Shown here: positions 48,928 through 56,668 of the stretch, piece by piece
Numbering within the stretch: the first letter of the stretch is position 1
Layout of the letters: each line of letters opens with the position of its first letter
DNA from: Kribbella caucasensis
GTDB taxonomy: Bacteria > Actinomycetota > Actinomycetes > Propionibacteriales > Kribbellaceae
NCBI RefSeq assembly: GCF_004361855.1
Contig: NZ_SNWQ01000030.1
Location: forward strand, 1 to 64,000
Direction of reading: 5' to 3'
Length of the DNA: 64,000 bases
Position numbers and translations under genes: made by a program
Notes under the pieces: generated by a model
The model's database searches: none
Told to the model about the DNA's origin: nothing
Seen by the model: the letters and a program-made list of their open reading frames with translations, nothing else

Positions 48928-50139
48928 ATGCCGGACGTCGAATTCGTGAATCTGTTCGCGATCACGCTGATCGCGTTGCTGGCACCGCTGCTGCTCGGGT
49001 TGAGGCCGTCGTTGCGGATCCCGGCCGTGGTACTCGAGATCGTGGCCGGCATCGTCGTCGGACCGCACGGTCTGGGGCTGGTCGAGGTCGATCTGCCGGT
49101 CGAGATCGTGGCCTTGCTGGGACTGGCTTTCCTGCTGTTCCTCGCCGGGTTGGAGATCGACGTCCATCAGCTGCGCGGACGGGTGCTGCGATTGGCGTTG
49201 CTCGGTTATGTGGTGACGCTGGTGCTCGGGAGCGCCGCGGGGTTCGGCTTCTCGGCGGCCGGATGGGTGAACAGCCCGTTCCTGCTCGCGGTCGCGTTGT
49301 CCGCGACGTCGCTCGGCCTGGTGGTGCCCGTGCTCAAGGACGCCGGCCAGTTGGACGGGAAGGTCGGACAGTTCACGATCGCGGCGGCATCGGTGGCGGA
49401 CTTCGCGGCCGTTCTGCTGCTGTCGCTGGTGTTCTCGACCGAGGGCGGTACTGCGGGCGAGCGGCTGATCATGGTCGGCCTTTTCGCCTTGCTGGTCGTC
49501 GTCACCGGTCTGGTGGTGGCGGCCGCGGGCAGGTCCGAGCGGATCGAGATGACGTTGTTCCGGTTGCAGGACACGACTGCCGAGATCCGGGTACGAGCGG
49601 CGGTCGTGCTGCTGGTCGCCTTTGTCGCGCTTGCCGAGCAGTTCGGGCTGGAGACGATCCTGGGAGCGTTTCTGGCCGGCGCGGTGGTCGGTCTGGTCGA
49701 TCGGGACTCGAGCTCGCACCCGCGGTTCCGGATCAAGTTGGAGGCCTTGGGCTACGGATTCCTGATCCCGGTGTTCTTCGTGACCAGTGGGCTGCGGCTC
49801 GATCTGGGTGGGCTGGTGGAAGATCCGGCCGCGCTGGCCCGGGTTCCGTTGTTCCTGCTGGCACTCCTGGTGGTGCGCGGCGTACCGGCACTGCTGGCCG
49901 TCCGGGAGCTCGGGTCGAGACCGGCGGCCGCCGCGGCGTTGCTGCAGGCAACCTCGTTGCCGTTCATCGTGACCGCGACCCAGATCGGCGTGGTGACCGG
50001 GTTGATGGCTCCGGTTACCGCCGCCGCTCTGGTCTGTGCGGGCCTGCTGTCCGTGCTGGTGTTTCCGGCGCTCGCGCTCGGACTGCTCAGGGGCGGCGAC
50101 CGAGTCGGCCCAGGAGTACCGCGGCCAGCATCGAGATGA
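48928..50139 (+). CDS. cation:proton antiporter, CPA2 family
   Basis: A 403-residue membrane protein with about 12-13 helices, of the CPA2 (KefB/C-like) Na+/H+ or K+/H+ exchanger family. Seen: LRIPAVVLEIVAGIVVGPHGLG near 29-50, FLAGLEIDVHQL near 71-82 and LGAFLAGAVVGL near 248-259. No TrkA-N domain follows, so it lacks nucleotide control. Its own TGTAAC-type promoter suggests control by the neighbouring ECF sigma factor. Its 3' end overlaps the convergent permease gene by 53 bp. Confidence 0.87.
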   Translation: MPDVEFVNLFAITLIALLAPLLLGLRPSLRIPAVVLEIVAGIVVGPHGLGLVEVDLPVEIVALLGLAFLLFLAGLEIDVHQLRGRVLRLALLGYVVTLVLGSAAGFGFSAAGWVNSPFLLAVALSATSLGLVVPVLKDAGQLDGKVGQFTIAAASVADFAAVLLLSLVFSTEGGTAGERLIMVGLFALLVVVTGLVVAAAGRSERIEMTLFRLQDTTAEIRVRAAVVLLVAFVALAEQFGLETILGAFLAGAVVGLVDRDSSSHPRFRIKLEALGYGFLIPVFFVTSGLRLDLGGLVEDPAALARVPLFLLALLVVRGVPALLAVRELGSRPAAAAALLQATSLPFIVTATQIGVVTGLMAPVTAAALVCAGLLSVLVFPALALGLLRGGDRVGPGVPRPASR

Positions 50140-51409
50140 TGATCGAGGTGTAGGTCGCGCCGAGCCAGCCGGGGACGGGCTGGTTGTCGAAGATGCGCTG
50201 CTGGAGATCCAGCCAGAACGGGGACCAGCCGGAGACCGTGCCCGGGTTGACGAGCTGGTAGGCGACGAAGCCGATCACCCAGGCGACGGCGGGTTGCCAG
50301 CGGAAGCGGGCGGTGTCGCTGACGTTCCAGCGCATCTTGCTGACCACGAAGAAGTCGGCGATCGCGACCGCGAACAACGGGACGAACACGGACCCGATCA
50401 GGTAGAGGAACTGGGTGTAGTTGCCCAGGTCAAACACCAGCGCGAGCACCGTGGCGAGCACGCCGATGGCGATCGAGATCCAGCGCCGGTCGATGTGGCC
50501 GATCAGGTTGTGCGCGGACATCGTGGTCGAGTAGACGTTCGCGTACGCCTCGTCCACCTCGTCGACCAGCAGCACGAACAACGCGATCGCGCCGGCCGGG
50601 AGGGTGACGAGTGCGGTGATGACGTCGGCGCTGTTGGTCTGCAGGGTCGCGACCGCGAGCACCCCGAGTCCGTAGTACAGGACCGCGGCCAGGCCGTAGC
50701 CGAGGGCTGAGCCGGCGAAGGCGGTCCTGTTGGTCCGCGAGTGCCGGGTGTAGTCGGCGGCGAGCGGCGCGAACGAGACGACGCCGGCGGCGGCCAGGTC
50801 GACGCCCGGCCAGAATCCGAACACGCTGTCCTGCGGGAGATCGTGCACCGGCTTGCTCAGCACCTGGATGAACAGGTAGACCGACGCGATCAGCACCAGC
50901 CAGACCATGAACTTGCGCAGCAGTTTGACACTGCCGAGCGGCCGGACCGCCATCGCCGTCGCTATCACCCCGGCCAGGATGACGAACAACCAGCGCCAGC
51001 GCTCACTCGTCACCGCGACCGCGGCCTGGGAGATGACGATGATCTCCATCGTCGCCCAGCCGATGTTCTGCGCGATGTTCAGCACGGTCGGCGCCATCGA
51101 TCCACGCCGGCCGAACAACCCACGCAGGCTGGCCATCGCGGGCGCACCCGTCTGCGAGCCGAACACGGCCGCGCCGCCGAGCACCAGCGCGCCGATCCCG
51201 CAGCCGACGACGACCGCGAGCAGGCCTTGCACCAACGAGCCCGTGTACGCCGCGACCAGGGCGCCGGTGACCGGGCCGAACAACGAGATCCCGAGATTGC
51301 CCCAGAGGGTGAACTGATCGAGGAAACCCAAGGTGCGAGGGGCGTCCGTCGTCAGCACCAGCGGTGCCTCGGTCGAATCCCCAGGATTGCGAACAGCAGT
51401 CGTCGACAT
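50087..51409 (-). CDS. cytX: NCS1-family permease, CytX-like (hydroxymethylpyrimidine uptake)
   Basis: A 440-residue NCS1 transporter with about 12 helices. Seen: LWGNLGISLFGPVTGALVA near 36-54, NIAQNIGWATMEIIVISQA near 111-129 and SFAPLAADYTRHSR near 212-225. A TPP riboswitch lies directly upstream, so the substrate is almost certainly a thiamine precursor such as hydroxymethylpyrimidine, as for CytX. ATG 51409 is served by AGGGAG/AGCAGG in the riboswitch 3' strand, indicating translational control. The gene overlaps the convergent antiporter by 53 bp. Confidence 0.87.
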   Translation of the reverse strand: MSTTAVRNPGDSTEAPLVLTTDAPRTLGFLDQFTLWGNLGISLFGPVTGALVAAYTGSLVQGLLAVVVGCGIGALVLGGAAVFGSQTGAPAMASLRGLFGRRGSMAPTVLNIAQNIGWATMEIIVISQAAVAVTSERWRWLFVILAGVIATAMAVRPLGSVKLLRKFMVWLVLIASVYLFIQVLSKPVHDLPQDSVFGFWPGVDLAAAGVVSFAPLAADYTRHSRTNRTAFAGSALGYGLAAVLYYGLGVLAVATLQTNSADVITALVTLPAGAIALFVLLVDEVDEAYANVYSTTMSAHNLIGHIDRRWISIAIGVLATVLALVFDLGNYTQFLYLIGSVFVPLFAVAIADFFVVSKMRWNVSDTARFRWQPAVAWVIGFVAYQLVNPGTVSGWSPFWLDLQQRIFDNQPVPGWLGATYTSIIISMLAAVLLGRLGRRP

Positions 51410-51416
51410 GTTGACC

Positions 51417-51522
51417 TGCTCCCTACGCCGGCATTACCCGGTCAGGTTCAGGCGGTCGGCGACCCGGCTGCTTCCAGCTCGTCGCCCTCTCAGCCCGCAA
51501 TCCGGTGCGAGCTCCCGCGGAG
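51417..51522 (-). promoter_or_regulatory. TPP riboswitch (THI element)
   Basis: Minus-strand sequence contains the THI core: GGGCTGAGAGGG (pyrimidine sensor), a variable arm, then CCTGAACCTGACCGGGTAAT and GCCGGCGTAGGGAG (diphosphate sensor and P1 3' strand). The last GGGAG is within 12 nt of the cytX ATG, so ligand-stabilised P1 would hide the ribosome site. Controls the CytX-like permease. Confidence 0.93.
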
Positions 51523-51552
51523 GTGTGTTGTTACCTCGTCAACGATAACCCT

Positions 51553-52245
51553 TCAGCCGTCGCCGGCCACAGCCGCTGCTCGCAGGATGAACGCGGCCAG
51601 CTCGCGGCCGTTGGTCAGCACCGGCAGATGTGAGCCGGTCGGCAGGGTCCATGCCTCGCCGCCGGTGAGGTCGGCGAGCTGCTGGGTCCAGAGCGCGGGC
51701 GCCAGCTTGTCGTGGGCCGAACGGATCACGACGGTCGGCACGGTCGGCCTCGAACCGTCGGCCGAACCAGCGGCCAGCTTCGAGGCGGCGGCAGCGAGGT
51801 CGTAGGACCGGGCGGCCTCGATGGCGCGGGTGATCGACGTGACACCGGTACGCCGGTACTGCTTGGTCAGGGTCGGGATGAGGGTCGGCGGACTCCACAG
51901 CGCGGAGCGGAGCCAGCGACCGGTCATCCTCGGCCAACTGGATGCGGTCAGGTCGCCACTCGGCGCGATCAGGACCAGCGCGGCGACCAGCTCGGGATGC
52001 TGGAGGGTCGCCTCGACCACGATCTCGCAGCTGGCCGAATGCCCTACCAGGACGGACCGTTCCTTGACCTGCTGGACGAGTCGCTCGGCCAGCGCCTCGA
52101 TGTGAAGGTCATCGTCGCGGCCCGCCTTCATCCCGTAGCCCGGCAGCGCGACGACCTCGTACTGCGCCTGCAGGTGCTTACACGTCGGGGCGTACGACTC
52201 CGGCCCGAGACCAAGCCCGGGCACCAGGACTATCGGCGCGGTCAT
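51553..52245 (-). CDS. alpha/beta hydrolase
   Basis: A 230-residue alpha/beta-hydrolase-fold protein. APIVLVPGLGLGPESY at 3-18, nucleophile elbow VLVGHSASCEIVVEA at 65-79 with Ser70, a late Asp in IRSAHDKLAP and His in PTGSHLPVL. ATG 52245 overlaps the stop of the upstream membrane-protein gene by 4 bp. Substrate unknown; esterase or lactonase-type activity is possible. Confidence 0.83.
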   Translation of the reverse strand: MTAPIVLVPGLGLGPESYAPTCKHLQAQYEVVALPGYGMKAGRDDDLHIEALAERLVQQVKERSVLVGHSASCEIVVEATLQHPELVAALVLIAPSGDLTASSWPRMTGRWLRSALWSPPTLIPTLTKQYRRTGVTSITRAIEAARSYDLAAAASKLAAGSADGSRPTVPTVVIRSAHDKLAPALWTQQLADLTGGEAWTLPTGSHLPVLTNGRELAAFILRAAAVAGDG

Positions 52246-53096
52246 TCCCACGGCGGCCGGTCGGGGGCCGGCTGAACCACTGGGTTCGCCACCTCCGGCC
52301 GGAGCTCGCGATAGCCGAGCGCGAACCCGGCGGCCAGGATCAGCAGGCCGACTCCACCCCACCCGTACGCCGTGGGCAGGCGGTCGAGCGAATCGTCGAT
52401 CGCGCCCATCCCGGTGCTCAGCACCATCACCGCCCAGAACAGGATCGGGATCAGTGAGACGCCGACCAGGCCGAGTCCGACGACCTCCACCGGATCAGGT
52501 TGGTGGCCGGCCCGGCGACGGCCGGTGAGGTCGCGGAACCACATCACCAGCGCGGCCAGGCCGACGATGACGAGGAGCAACTGGCCGATCGTGTCGATCA
52601 CGTCGGTGCGCAGCGGGTGGTTGAGAGGTGAGCCGGGGGCCTGGGCGATCTCGCGGAGCGACACCCGCTGGACGGTCAGCACCAGAAGTCCGTAGACAGC
52701 GGCCAGGATCGCGGCGATCAGGACCACTCGCGCCGCGCGGGGATCGCGGGTCGGCGCGGGTCGGCCGTACGTCGGGAGCTCGTGCTGCTGGGGATGCGCC
52801 GGAGCGCCGTACGGGTGGCCGGGACGGTAGGTAGGCGGCTGCGTGTACCCCTGCGGTTGCTGTGCGGCGTACGGCGGCTGTTGCCCGGGGTACGGCTGCT
52901 CTGGGTACTGGGGTGGCTGTTGCCCGGGGTACTGCTGGGGAGGGTAGGGCTGCGGCTGGTACTGCGCCGGTGGCTGGGGTGAGCCCTCGCTGTAGGTGCC
53001 GTGCCCGTACGGAGCGGGTTTGGCGTAGCGCTCATCCTCGTTGGGCTCGTCCGGGTCGTCGCCCCGGCCGTACGTGGGGAACTGGGGTGACGACAT
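52242..53096 (-). CDS. Pro/Gln/Tyr-rich membrane protein
   Basis: A 284-residue protein. The first 118 residues are a low-complexity, cytoplasmic-type Pro/Gln/Tyr segment with repeated PYPxQQ/PGQQPP units. Four membrane helices follow (about 124-144, 170-188, 209-230, 246-265). Such tails are common on actinobacterial cell-division and envelope proteins. First of a two-gene operon with the alpha/beta hydrolase (ATGA overlap). No family recognised. Confidence 0.72.
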   Translation of the reverse strand: MSSPQFPTYGRGDDPDEPNEDERYAKPAPYGHGTYSEGSPQPPAQYQPQPYPPQQYPGQQPPQYPEQPYPGQQPPYAAQQPQGYTQPPTYRPGHPYGAPAHPQQHELPTYGRPAPTRDPRAARVVLIAAILAAVYGLLVLTVQRVSLREIAQAPGSPLNHPLRTDVIDTIGQLLLVIVGLAALVMWFRDLTGRRRAGHQPDPVEVVGLGLVGVSLIPILFWAVMVLSTGMGAIDDSLDRLPTAYGWGGVGLLILAAGFALGYRELRPEVANPVVQPAPDRPPWE

Positions 53097-53148
53097 CGGT
53101 GCTCCCTCGGACTCGGTCTATCGACAGGTTCTCACGAGCCGAGCGGAA

Positions 53149-54006
53149 TTAGGTGGCTTTGATCGTGGGCCACGCGTTCGGGAGGCAGCCGCCGAGGCCC
53201 TTGCTCTGCTGCATCATCACCGGCGCGGGCGTGTTCGCCTTCGCGCAGGTGGAGTGGCCGTGGCCGAGGGCGTGGCCGACTTCGTGGTTCACCAGGTAGT
53301 TGCGGTAGAGCTCGACCTTTCCGGCGTACCAAGGGATGGCGTACATCCAGCGCTTCGCGTTGAGCACCACCCGGTCCTCGACCCGGCAGGACAACTCGCC
53401 GCCGGTGTCGAGCGGCAGGCACAGCTTGTCGGTCAGCGTCGGCGTCGCCACGATGATGCGCAGGTCGGCGTCCGGTTTGTCGGTCCGCTCGAAGTTGACC
53501 GGGTGGACGGCCTGCCAGCCGCGCTCGTCGGTCAGCGTCTTGTGGATCGCCGCGGCGACCGCGGTCCCGTTGAAGGAGAGTCCTTCCTCGATCTCGACCC
53601 GGTAGGTGAGCTTGTCCCGCATCCCCGACGCCTTGTTGAACCCCGGCACCACCGCGAGCCGCCCGGTCGAGACTGTCACGTTGGGCTTGGCGCCCTTCGG
53701 CTTCCGGGTCAGCGTCGGCGCCGGTCGCTGTGGAGTGGTGAACGTTGCCGTCGGCGTCGGAATCACGGTCGGCGTCGGGGCGGGCGGCTGCGCGACGTCA
53801 CGCACGGCTGTCCCGCCCTCACTGAACTGCGCGGCCAGACTCTGCCGACCAGTGGCGCCCGGGTGCACGACCATCACCATGCCGAGCACGGCCAGCGCCG
53901 TCACCGAGAACCACTGCGCTTTGTGCGGTTTCTTCCGGCTGTGCCGCCCACCGCGCCGACGCCGACGCGCAGCCGCGCTGCGCTGGCCAGTCCGCCCGGT
54001 GGTCAT
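53149..54006 (-). CDS. DUF3152 metzincin-like secreted protein
   Basis: A 285-residue protein with a very basic N-terminus (RRRRRGGRHSRKK), one membrane helix (about 33-48), a Pro/Thr-rich stalk (70-105) and a DUF3152 domain. The zinc motif HEVGHALGHGH at 241-251 has the metzincin HExxHxxGxxH form; Cys254 and Cys274 could form a disulfide. Likely a membrane-anchored extracellular metallopeptidase. Single gene; substrate unknown. Confidence 0.85.
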   Translation of the reverse strand: MTTGRTGQRSAAARRRRRGGRHSRKKPHKAQWFSVTALAVLGMVMVVHPGATGRQSLAAQFSEGGTAVRDVAQPPAPTPTVIPTPTATFTTPQRPAPTLTRKPKGAKPNVTVSTGRLAVVPGFNKASGMRDKLTYRVEIEEGLSFNGTAVAAAIHKTLTDERGWQAVHPVNFERTDKPDADLRIIVATPTLTDKLCLPLDTGGELSCRVEDRVVLNAKRWMYAIPWYAGKVELYRNYLVNHEVGHALGHGHSTCAKANTPAPVMMQQSKGLGGCLPNAWPTIKAT

Positions 54007-54113
54007 GTCGATTCACCCTAGCGACTCTCACCAAGATCACGAAAGTGCATCTTCCTGCCAAGTCCACAAACGAACCGTCGGCCGGGCACCGCTGAGCTCA
54101 CCCGAACCGAAGG

Positions 54114-55307
54114 TCAGGCCGTTCGGGTTCGGAGGAACTTGCCGAAGTGGGGGACGGTGAAAGCTACTGTGCCGCGTTCGGCGGAGAAGACCAGGCCCTT
54201 CTTGATCAGGCCGTCGCGGGCCGGGGAGAGGGACTGGGGTTTGCGGTTGAGGTTGCTGGCGACTTCTGCGGTCGGGACGGAGCCGTCGCCTACGCCGACA
54301 CCGAGCTCGGCCATCGCGCGCATGTACTCACGTTCGGCTGGGGTCGCGCGTTCGTAGCGGGAGCCGAAGAAGCCGACGGTGAGTTCGGCGGACGCCTCGG
54401 GGCCCGCGACCGCGACGTCCTTGATGGTGATCGGGTTGGTGGGCGCGTGGTCCCAGGTCGCGTGCGCGAAAGCCTGGACGAAGTACGGATAGCCGTCGGT
54501 ATGCGCGTAGAGCTCATCGAGGGCCTCGTCCTCGAACTGCACTCCCTCGCTCTCGGCCGGCACCATCAGCGCACGGTCGCACGCGTCCCGGGCGAGGCGG
54601 TCGACTCGGATGTAGCGGAACAGCCGTTCGGAGTATGACTTGCTGGCGGACAGTACGGCGGGGAGGTGGGGCAGGCCGGCTCCGACAACGACGAGCGGCG
54701 CACTCTGCTGGGAGATCTCATGGCACGCGGCGCAGAGCGCGGACAGGTCGTCGGCGCAGATGTCCTGCATCTCGTCGATGAACACGCCCACGCCGACCGA
54801 CAGATCGTTCGCGAGATCGGCGGCGTCGGTGAAGAGCTCGATCAGATCCATCTCGAGGTCGCCGGAATCCGCGCGCCCCTTCGCGGCGATCACGTCGACC
54901 GGTGGATGCCAGCGGACTCCCTTGCGATCGTTCTGCGCGGTCCGCAGCGCGAACGCCTTGAGCACCGAGCTGAACTGGTCGACCCGGTCGTCGTCACGGT
55001 GCCGGTGACCGAGCTCGCGCATCGCGGTGTGCATCGCCTGCGCGATCGGCAGCCGGATGCTCTGATCCGGCCGGGCCTCGATCTTGCCGGTACCCCAGGC
55101 CCGCTTGATCGCCTGGCTCCGCAACGTGTTGAGCAGCACTGTCTTGCCGACGCCGCGCAGCCCCGACAACACCAGGCTCCGCTCCGGCCGGCCCGCCGCG
55201 ACGCGTTCGAGCACCACCTCGAACTGCCGCACCTCGGTGTCGCGTCCGGCCAGCTCTGGCGGTCGCTGACCGGCGCCGGGCGCATAGGGATTCCGGATCG
55301 GATCCAT
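54114..55307 (-). CDS. AAA+ ATPase, Orc1/Cdc6-like with winged helix
   Basis: A 397-residue ATPase. Walker A SGLRGVGKTVLL at 48-59, Walker B VGVFIDEMQD at 173-182, sensor-like VVVGAGLPHLP near 205-215, and a C-terminal winged-helix-like region (about 320-397). It resembles AAA_16/Orc1-type STAND-related ATPases found singly in Actinobacteria. I prefer the internal ATG at 55307 (MDPIRNPY) over 55316. Divergent from the RelA/SpoT-domain gene, with a duplicated palindromic element in between that it may bind. Confidence 0.83.
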   Translation of the reverse strand: MDPIRNPYAPGAGQRPPELAGRDTEVRQFEVVLERVAAGRPERSLVLSGLRGVGKTVLLNTLRSQAIKRAWGTGKIEARPDQSIRLPIAQAMHTAMRELGHRHRDDDRVDQFSSVLKAFALRTAQNDRKGVRWHPPVDVIAAKGRADSGDLEMDLIELFTDAADLANDLSVGVGVFIDEMQDICADDLSALCAACHEISQQSAPLVVVGAGLPHLPAVLSASKSYSERLFRYIRVDRLARDACDRALMVPAESEGVQFEDEALDELYAHTDGYPYFVQAFAHATWDHAPTNPITIKDVAVAGPEASAELTVGFFGSRYERATPAEREYMRAMAELGVGVGDGSVPTAEVASNLNRKPQSLSPARDGLIKKGLVFSAERGTVAFTVPHFGKFLRTRTA

Positions 55308-55326
55308 GCATTTCACTGTATGAGCG

Positions 55327-55357
55327 CGTCTAGCGTTTTCCTTAGATTTCGCTAGCG
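55327..55357. repeat. palindromic element, copy 1
   Basis: CGTCTAGCG...TTCCTTAGATT...CGCTAG. The outer CTAGCG/CGCTAG arms are a perfect 6-bp inverted repeat. It lies 20 bp upstream of the AAA+ ATPase start and is about 80 per cent identical to copy 2 at 55397. Confidence 0.7.
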
Positions 55358-55396
55358 AACCCGAGCGCGTGTCGCTGTTCTGTCGGTTTCCTGGGT

Positions 55397-55428
55397 CGTC
55401 TAGCGAATTCCGTAGATTCCACTAGACG
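55397..55428. repeat. palindromic element, copy 2
   Basis: CGTCTAGCG...TTCCGTAGATT...CTAGACG. The outer CGTCTAG/CTAGACG arms are a perfect 7-bp inverted repeat. Copies 1 and 2 are in direct orientation, 70 bp apart start to start (seven helical turns at about 10 bp). It ends 22 bp before the TATGGT -10-like hexamer of the RelA/SpoT gene. Confidence 0.7.
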
Positions 55429-55462
55429 CGGATATCGACTCCGAGAGCACTATGGTCGGCGC

Positions 55463-56491
55463 ATGGTTGGGGTCGAGGGCCACGGTTGGGCCGAGCAGGC
55501 GGCCGCGCAGTACGAGCGGATGCACCAGCAGTACGTCGGTGGCGCGCGCAAGCTGGAATCGCTGATCAACGAGCTGATCGGCGAGGAAGAGGGCATCAAC
55601 TACCTGAGCGCGACCGCCCGGGCGAAGGACCCGGAGTCGTTCCTGGCGAAGGCATCGAAGGCGCAGCCGGGGGATCCGGGCCGGCCGAAGTACGACGATC
55701 CGCTCGACCAGATCACCGACCTGGTCGCGGCCCGGGTGATCACCTTCCTGGTGGAGGCGGTGGACCGGGTCTGCGAGGTGATCGAGGCCGAGTTCGAGAT
55801 CGTCGAGCACACCGACATGGGCGCGCACACCCGGGCCCAGGGCGTCTTCGGGTACGCGAGCAAGCACTACCTGGTCCGGTTGAACGCGCATCGCCGGGAC
55901 CTGCCCGAGTACGCCGTCCTGCGGAACCTGACGATGGAGATCCAGGTCCGGACCGCTGTTCAGCACGCGTGGGCCGAATTCGAGCACGACATCCGGTACA
56001 AGCTGGACATCCCACCGGACCGCAAACCGGAGTTCGACCGGCGGTTCCTGCTCGCCGCGGCGTTGATGGAACTCGCGGACAACGAGTTCACCGAGATCGA
56101 CCGGCTGTACCGCGAACTGGCGGCGGCCGGGGCCGACGAATCGCCGAAGGATCTCACCGCGGCGACGCTGACCACCTACCTGACCCGGCGCTACCCGGAC
56201 GCCCCGCACGCGAAGACGAACCACTACGCGTGGATTCTCGGCATCCTCGCCAGGCTCGGCGTGACCACCGAGGAGCAGCTGACCGATCTCCTGCAGGGCA
56301 TCGACAGCGCCGCGGTCCAGGCCGCCATGACGCATCGCTTCCCGGCCGGAACCGTACGAAGGCTGGACGACGATCTACTCGCGGCCCGCGGTTCGCAGTA
56401 CGTGGAACTCTTCCCCGAGGAGGACCGGCGGCAGAAGATCCTCCGCGGCAGACTGAAGGCGCTGGCCCGGGCCGGCCTGATCGAGCCCTGA
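55463..56491 (+). CDS. RelA/SpoT-domain (alarmone synthetase-like) protein
   Basis: A 342-residue protein. An N-terminal helical part (10-60) leads to a RelA/SpoT synthetase domain: DPLDQITDLVAARVITFL near 79-96, GYASKHYLVRLNAHRR at 130-145 and TMEIQVRTAVQHAWAEFEHD at 157-176 with the catalytic-type Glu159. No hydrolase (HD), TGS or ACT domain. A C-terminal alpha-helical extension (about 215-342) is unusual for small alarmone synthetases and could be regulatory or antitoxin-like. ATG 55463 lies 6 nt after TATGGT, so the mRNA is leaderless. Divergent from the AAA+ ATPase. Confidence 0.82.
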   Translation: MVGVEGHGWAEQAAAQYERMHQQYVGGARKLESLINELIGEEEGINYLSATARAKDPESFLAKASKAQPGDPGRPKYDDPLDQITDLVAARVITFLVEAVDRVCEVIEAEFEIVEHTDMGAHTRAQGVFGYASKHYLVRLNAHRRDLPEYAVLRNLTMEIQVRTAVQHAWAEFEHDIRYKLDIPPDRKPEFDRRFLLAAALMELADNEFTEIDRLYRELAAAGADESPKDLTAATLTTYLTRRYPDAPHAKTNHYAWILGILARLGVTTEEQLTDLLQGIDSAAVQAAMTHRFPAGTVRRLDDDLLAARGSQYVELFPEEDRRQKILRGRLKALARAGLIEP

Positions 56492-56668
56492 CGCATCGGC
56501 TGGGACGCGTCTCACCAGCTGGCGGAGAGGCCGTCTCAGCAGGCGAGAGGACGCCGTGGGCCACTGGCTGGAAAACGGTTGGCGGGGCCCGAGCGAAGCG
56601 ACCTAGGCTTGGTCTATTCGCCTGCTCAGGTGCCTCACAACCTTTCACTACGCCTCGTTTGGGACGTC

